The position numbers were made by a program, and so were the translations under genes. A model generated the notes under the pieces. It was given only the letters and a program-made list of their open reading frames with translations, did not search any database and was not told where the DNA came from. This document shows, piece by piece, positions 22,734-23,910 of a stretch of DNA of 23,910 nt. Position 1 is the first letter of the stretch; each line of letters opens with the position of its first letter. This DNA is from Bordetella parapertussis (lineage in GTDB: Bacteria > Cyanobacteriota > Cyanobacteriia > PCC-6307 > Cyanobiaceae): positions 1-23,910 of the forward strand of contig CALPMR020000013.1 in the NCBI GenBank assembly GCA_943324725.2, in the 5' to 3' direction.

Positions 22734-23840
22734 ATGTCAGTGCCGGGCCAACCGGTTGATACGGGGGGGCCGGGGGGAGGCAGCGGTCACTGGGTGATCC
22801 AGCCGCTGCAGGGATGGCATCTCCCCCTGCTCGACGACCCCGCCTTCCTGCCGCTCCAGCCGCTGCTGCAGCGCAGCCTTCTGTTGGCTTTTCCGGAGCG
22901 GCTGCTCACCGCCCTGGTCCATCGCCCGCCGCTGGCCTCCGAGGTGCTGGTGGCGCTGCGAACCCTGGGCTCTGGCCGTCACCAGGTGATGGGGCTGATC
23001 ATCTGCCGGCGTCTCAACCGCAGTGGTACCAGCTGGCAGGTGGATCACCTGCGGCTCGCCTTGCAGTCCCAGGAGGATGCGGCGGCTCCCAGTCGCCACG
23101 CGGTGGCTGCGGCCCTGCTGCGCGTGGCAATCCAGCGGGCTCGGGGGGCCACCAGCTGGATCGCCACCGCCTCCAGCCTTGACAGCACACGGCTGGCGGT
23201 GCTTCGAGAGCAGGGCTTCCAACCCCAGCGCACCGATCAGTTCTGGCGCTGGCAGGCCGATGCAGCCAGCGGCCCCAGCGCCACGCTGCCCGCCCATCTG
23301 CAACTGCGCCCCTTGAACCGGCGCAACGCCTCCCTGCTCTGGCATCTGGAGCAGGCCACCTGCCCCGCCCAGCTGCGCCAGCTGCTCGATCGCCGCATTG
23401 AAGATCTGCTGGATCAGAGCGGCAGCAAGGGTTTGCTGCTGGTCGACACCAACCGCAACGAGGCGGTGGCCGGGGTGCGCTGGCTGGCGGATCAACCCGG
23501 TGGCGGCCAACGGGTGGAGTTCACGCTCCATCCGGCCTGGCTGCAGTTGCTGGGTCCGGCCGGAGAGCTGTTGCTGCGGCGTTACGCCCCGCCCGGATCC
23601 AGCCTCTGGCTGGTCAGTGATGGGGCGGACAGCGCCCGCCACGACTGGCTGCAGCGGCTTGGTGCCGAACCCCAGGGGGAACAGGTGCTGATGGCCCGCA
23701 GTGTCTGGCGTCGCCATGGCCCCCAGCCCGCCGAACGAGCAGCCCGCCGCATCGAAGCTGTGCTTGAACAGTTCCAGCCCCGCCGCCGGCCTCTCCCCAC
23801 CCCTGTTGGCCCCCTCGGCAGCGGCCCAGCCCAACCCTGA
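22734..23840 (+). CDS. GNAT-like N-acetyltransferase family protein
   Basis: A 368-residue soluble protein if started at ATG 22734; a GTG at 22716 would add six residues. The first half has a weak GNAT pattern: VLVALRTLGSGRHQVMGLII (strands before the acetyl-CoA site), a helical stretch RHAVAAALLRVAIQRARGATSW, and the DSTRLAVLREQGFQPQRTDQFW element like the terminal 'x-A-x-x-x-Y-x-x-x-G-F' of acetyltransferases. The second half appears to repeat the layout (LQLRPLNRRNASLLWHLEQA through GVRWLADQPGGGQRVEF to ARHDWLQRLGAEPQGEQVLM), suggesting a double-GNAT protein. The substrate is unknown. It lies 69 bases after the CofE-like stop and 2 bases before the next ATG, so it is part of a plus-strand transcription unit. 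The family call is moderate only. Confidence 0.7.
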   Translation: MSVPGQPVDTGGPGGGSGHWVIQPLQGWHLPLLDDPAFLPLQPLLQRSLLLAFPERLLTALVHRPPLASEVLVALRTLGSGRHQVMGLIICRRLNRSGTSWQVDHLRLALQSQEDAAAPSRHAVAAALLRVAIQRARGATSWIATASSLDSTRLAVLREQGFQPQRTDQFWRWQADAASGPSATLPAHLQLRPLNRRNASLLWHLEQATCPAQLRQLLDRRIEDLLDQSGSKGLLLVDTNRNEAVAGVRWLADQPGGGQRVEFTLHPAWLQLLGPAGELLLRRYAPPGSSLWLVSDGADSARHDWLQRLGAEPQGEQVLMARSVWRRHGPQPAERAARRIEAVLEQFQPRRRPLPTPVGPLGSGPAQP

Positions 23841-23842
23841 AG

Positions 23843-23910
23843 ATGACCACCGGGGTTGATGGATCGCCGCCGGCTTCTCCGCCTCCCTCCTCAGCTCGGC
23901 TGATGGGCCC
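23843..23910 (+). CDS. N-terminal fragment of a gene cut by the window edge
   Basis: An ATG at 23843, two bases after the GNAT-like stop, opens a frame that continues to the window end (MTTGVDGSPPASPPPSSARL, then MGP). The short Pro/Ser-rich leader gives no domain information. Position after a CofE-like and a GNAT-like gene would fit ruvX (YqgF, Holliday junction resolvase-like) as I recall the order in marine Synechococcus, but nothing in these 22 residues proves it. Confidence 0.45.
   Translation, partial: MTTGVDGSPPASPPPSSARLMG

Overview
The window looks like the chromosome of a picocyanobacterium of the Synechococcus/Cyanobium type. The signs are two high-light-inducible (Hli) proteins, the first codons of a cyAbrB-like regulator, a DUF3685/Ycf55-like protein, a CSP41-like protein, a lumenal PSI-accumulation-factor-like protein, high GC content, and tight gene packing with GTG/TTG starts and overlapping stop/start codons. 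No tRNA, rRNA, CRISPR array, insertion sequence or prophage was recognised. The organism assignment is inferred from gene content; no database was searched.

Layout. Bases 1-50 hold the start of a minus-strand cyAbrB-like gene. Bases 635-1170 hold an hli / mini-membrane-protein / hli cassette that ends in a strong intrinsic terminator. Bases 1230-3068 are gene-poor, visibly lower in GC, and contain no recognisable gene; a possible small ORF follows. A minus-strand gene (3431-5608) fuses a degraded sigma-54-activator-type AAA+ domain to a polytopic iron-sulfur membrane module. Divergent from it is a tightly coupled run of a glutathione S-transferase, a PdeM-type phosphoesterase and a proline-tailed membrane-anchored protein (5672-8636). 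A hairpin terminator separates this run from a convergent CBS-domain gene. A CDP-alcohol phosphatidyltransferase and a convergent CSP41-like gene follow.

Bases 11139-13340 encode a cellulose-synthase-like membrane protein with an intact PilZ motif and degraded catalytic motifs. Then come hisA, a Fur-family regulator, the DUF3685 protein, the lumenal thioredoxin-fold protein and fumC, with hisA cut off from the rest by a perfect hairpin. A minus-strand channel-like membrane protein and a PIN-PhoH ATPase follow. The window ends with a plus-strand run of a CofE-like protein, a GNAT-like protein and the beginning of another gene.

Most genes are core functions (histidine synthesis, TCA cycle, phospholipid synthesis, photoprotection, PSI assembly). 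The points that deserve a second look are the AAA+/Fe-S fusion, the probable c-di-GMP-binding pseudo-glycosyltransferase, the hli cassette with its 37-residue membrane peptide, the Fur protein without zinc cysteine pairs, the filter-less channel-like protein with an RPW repeat, and the gene-poor block.
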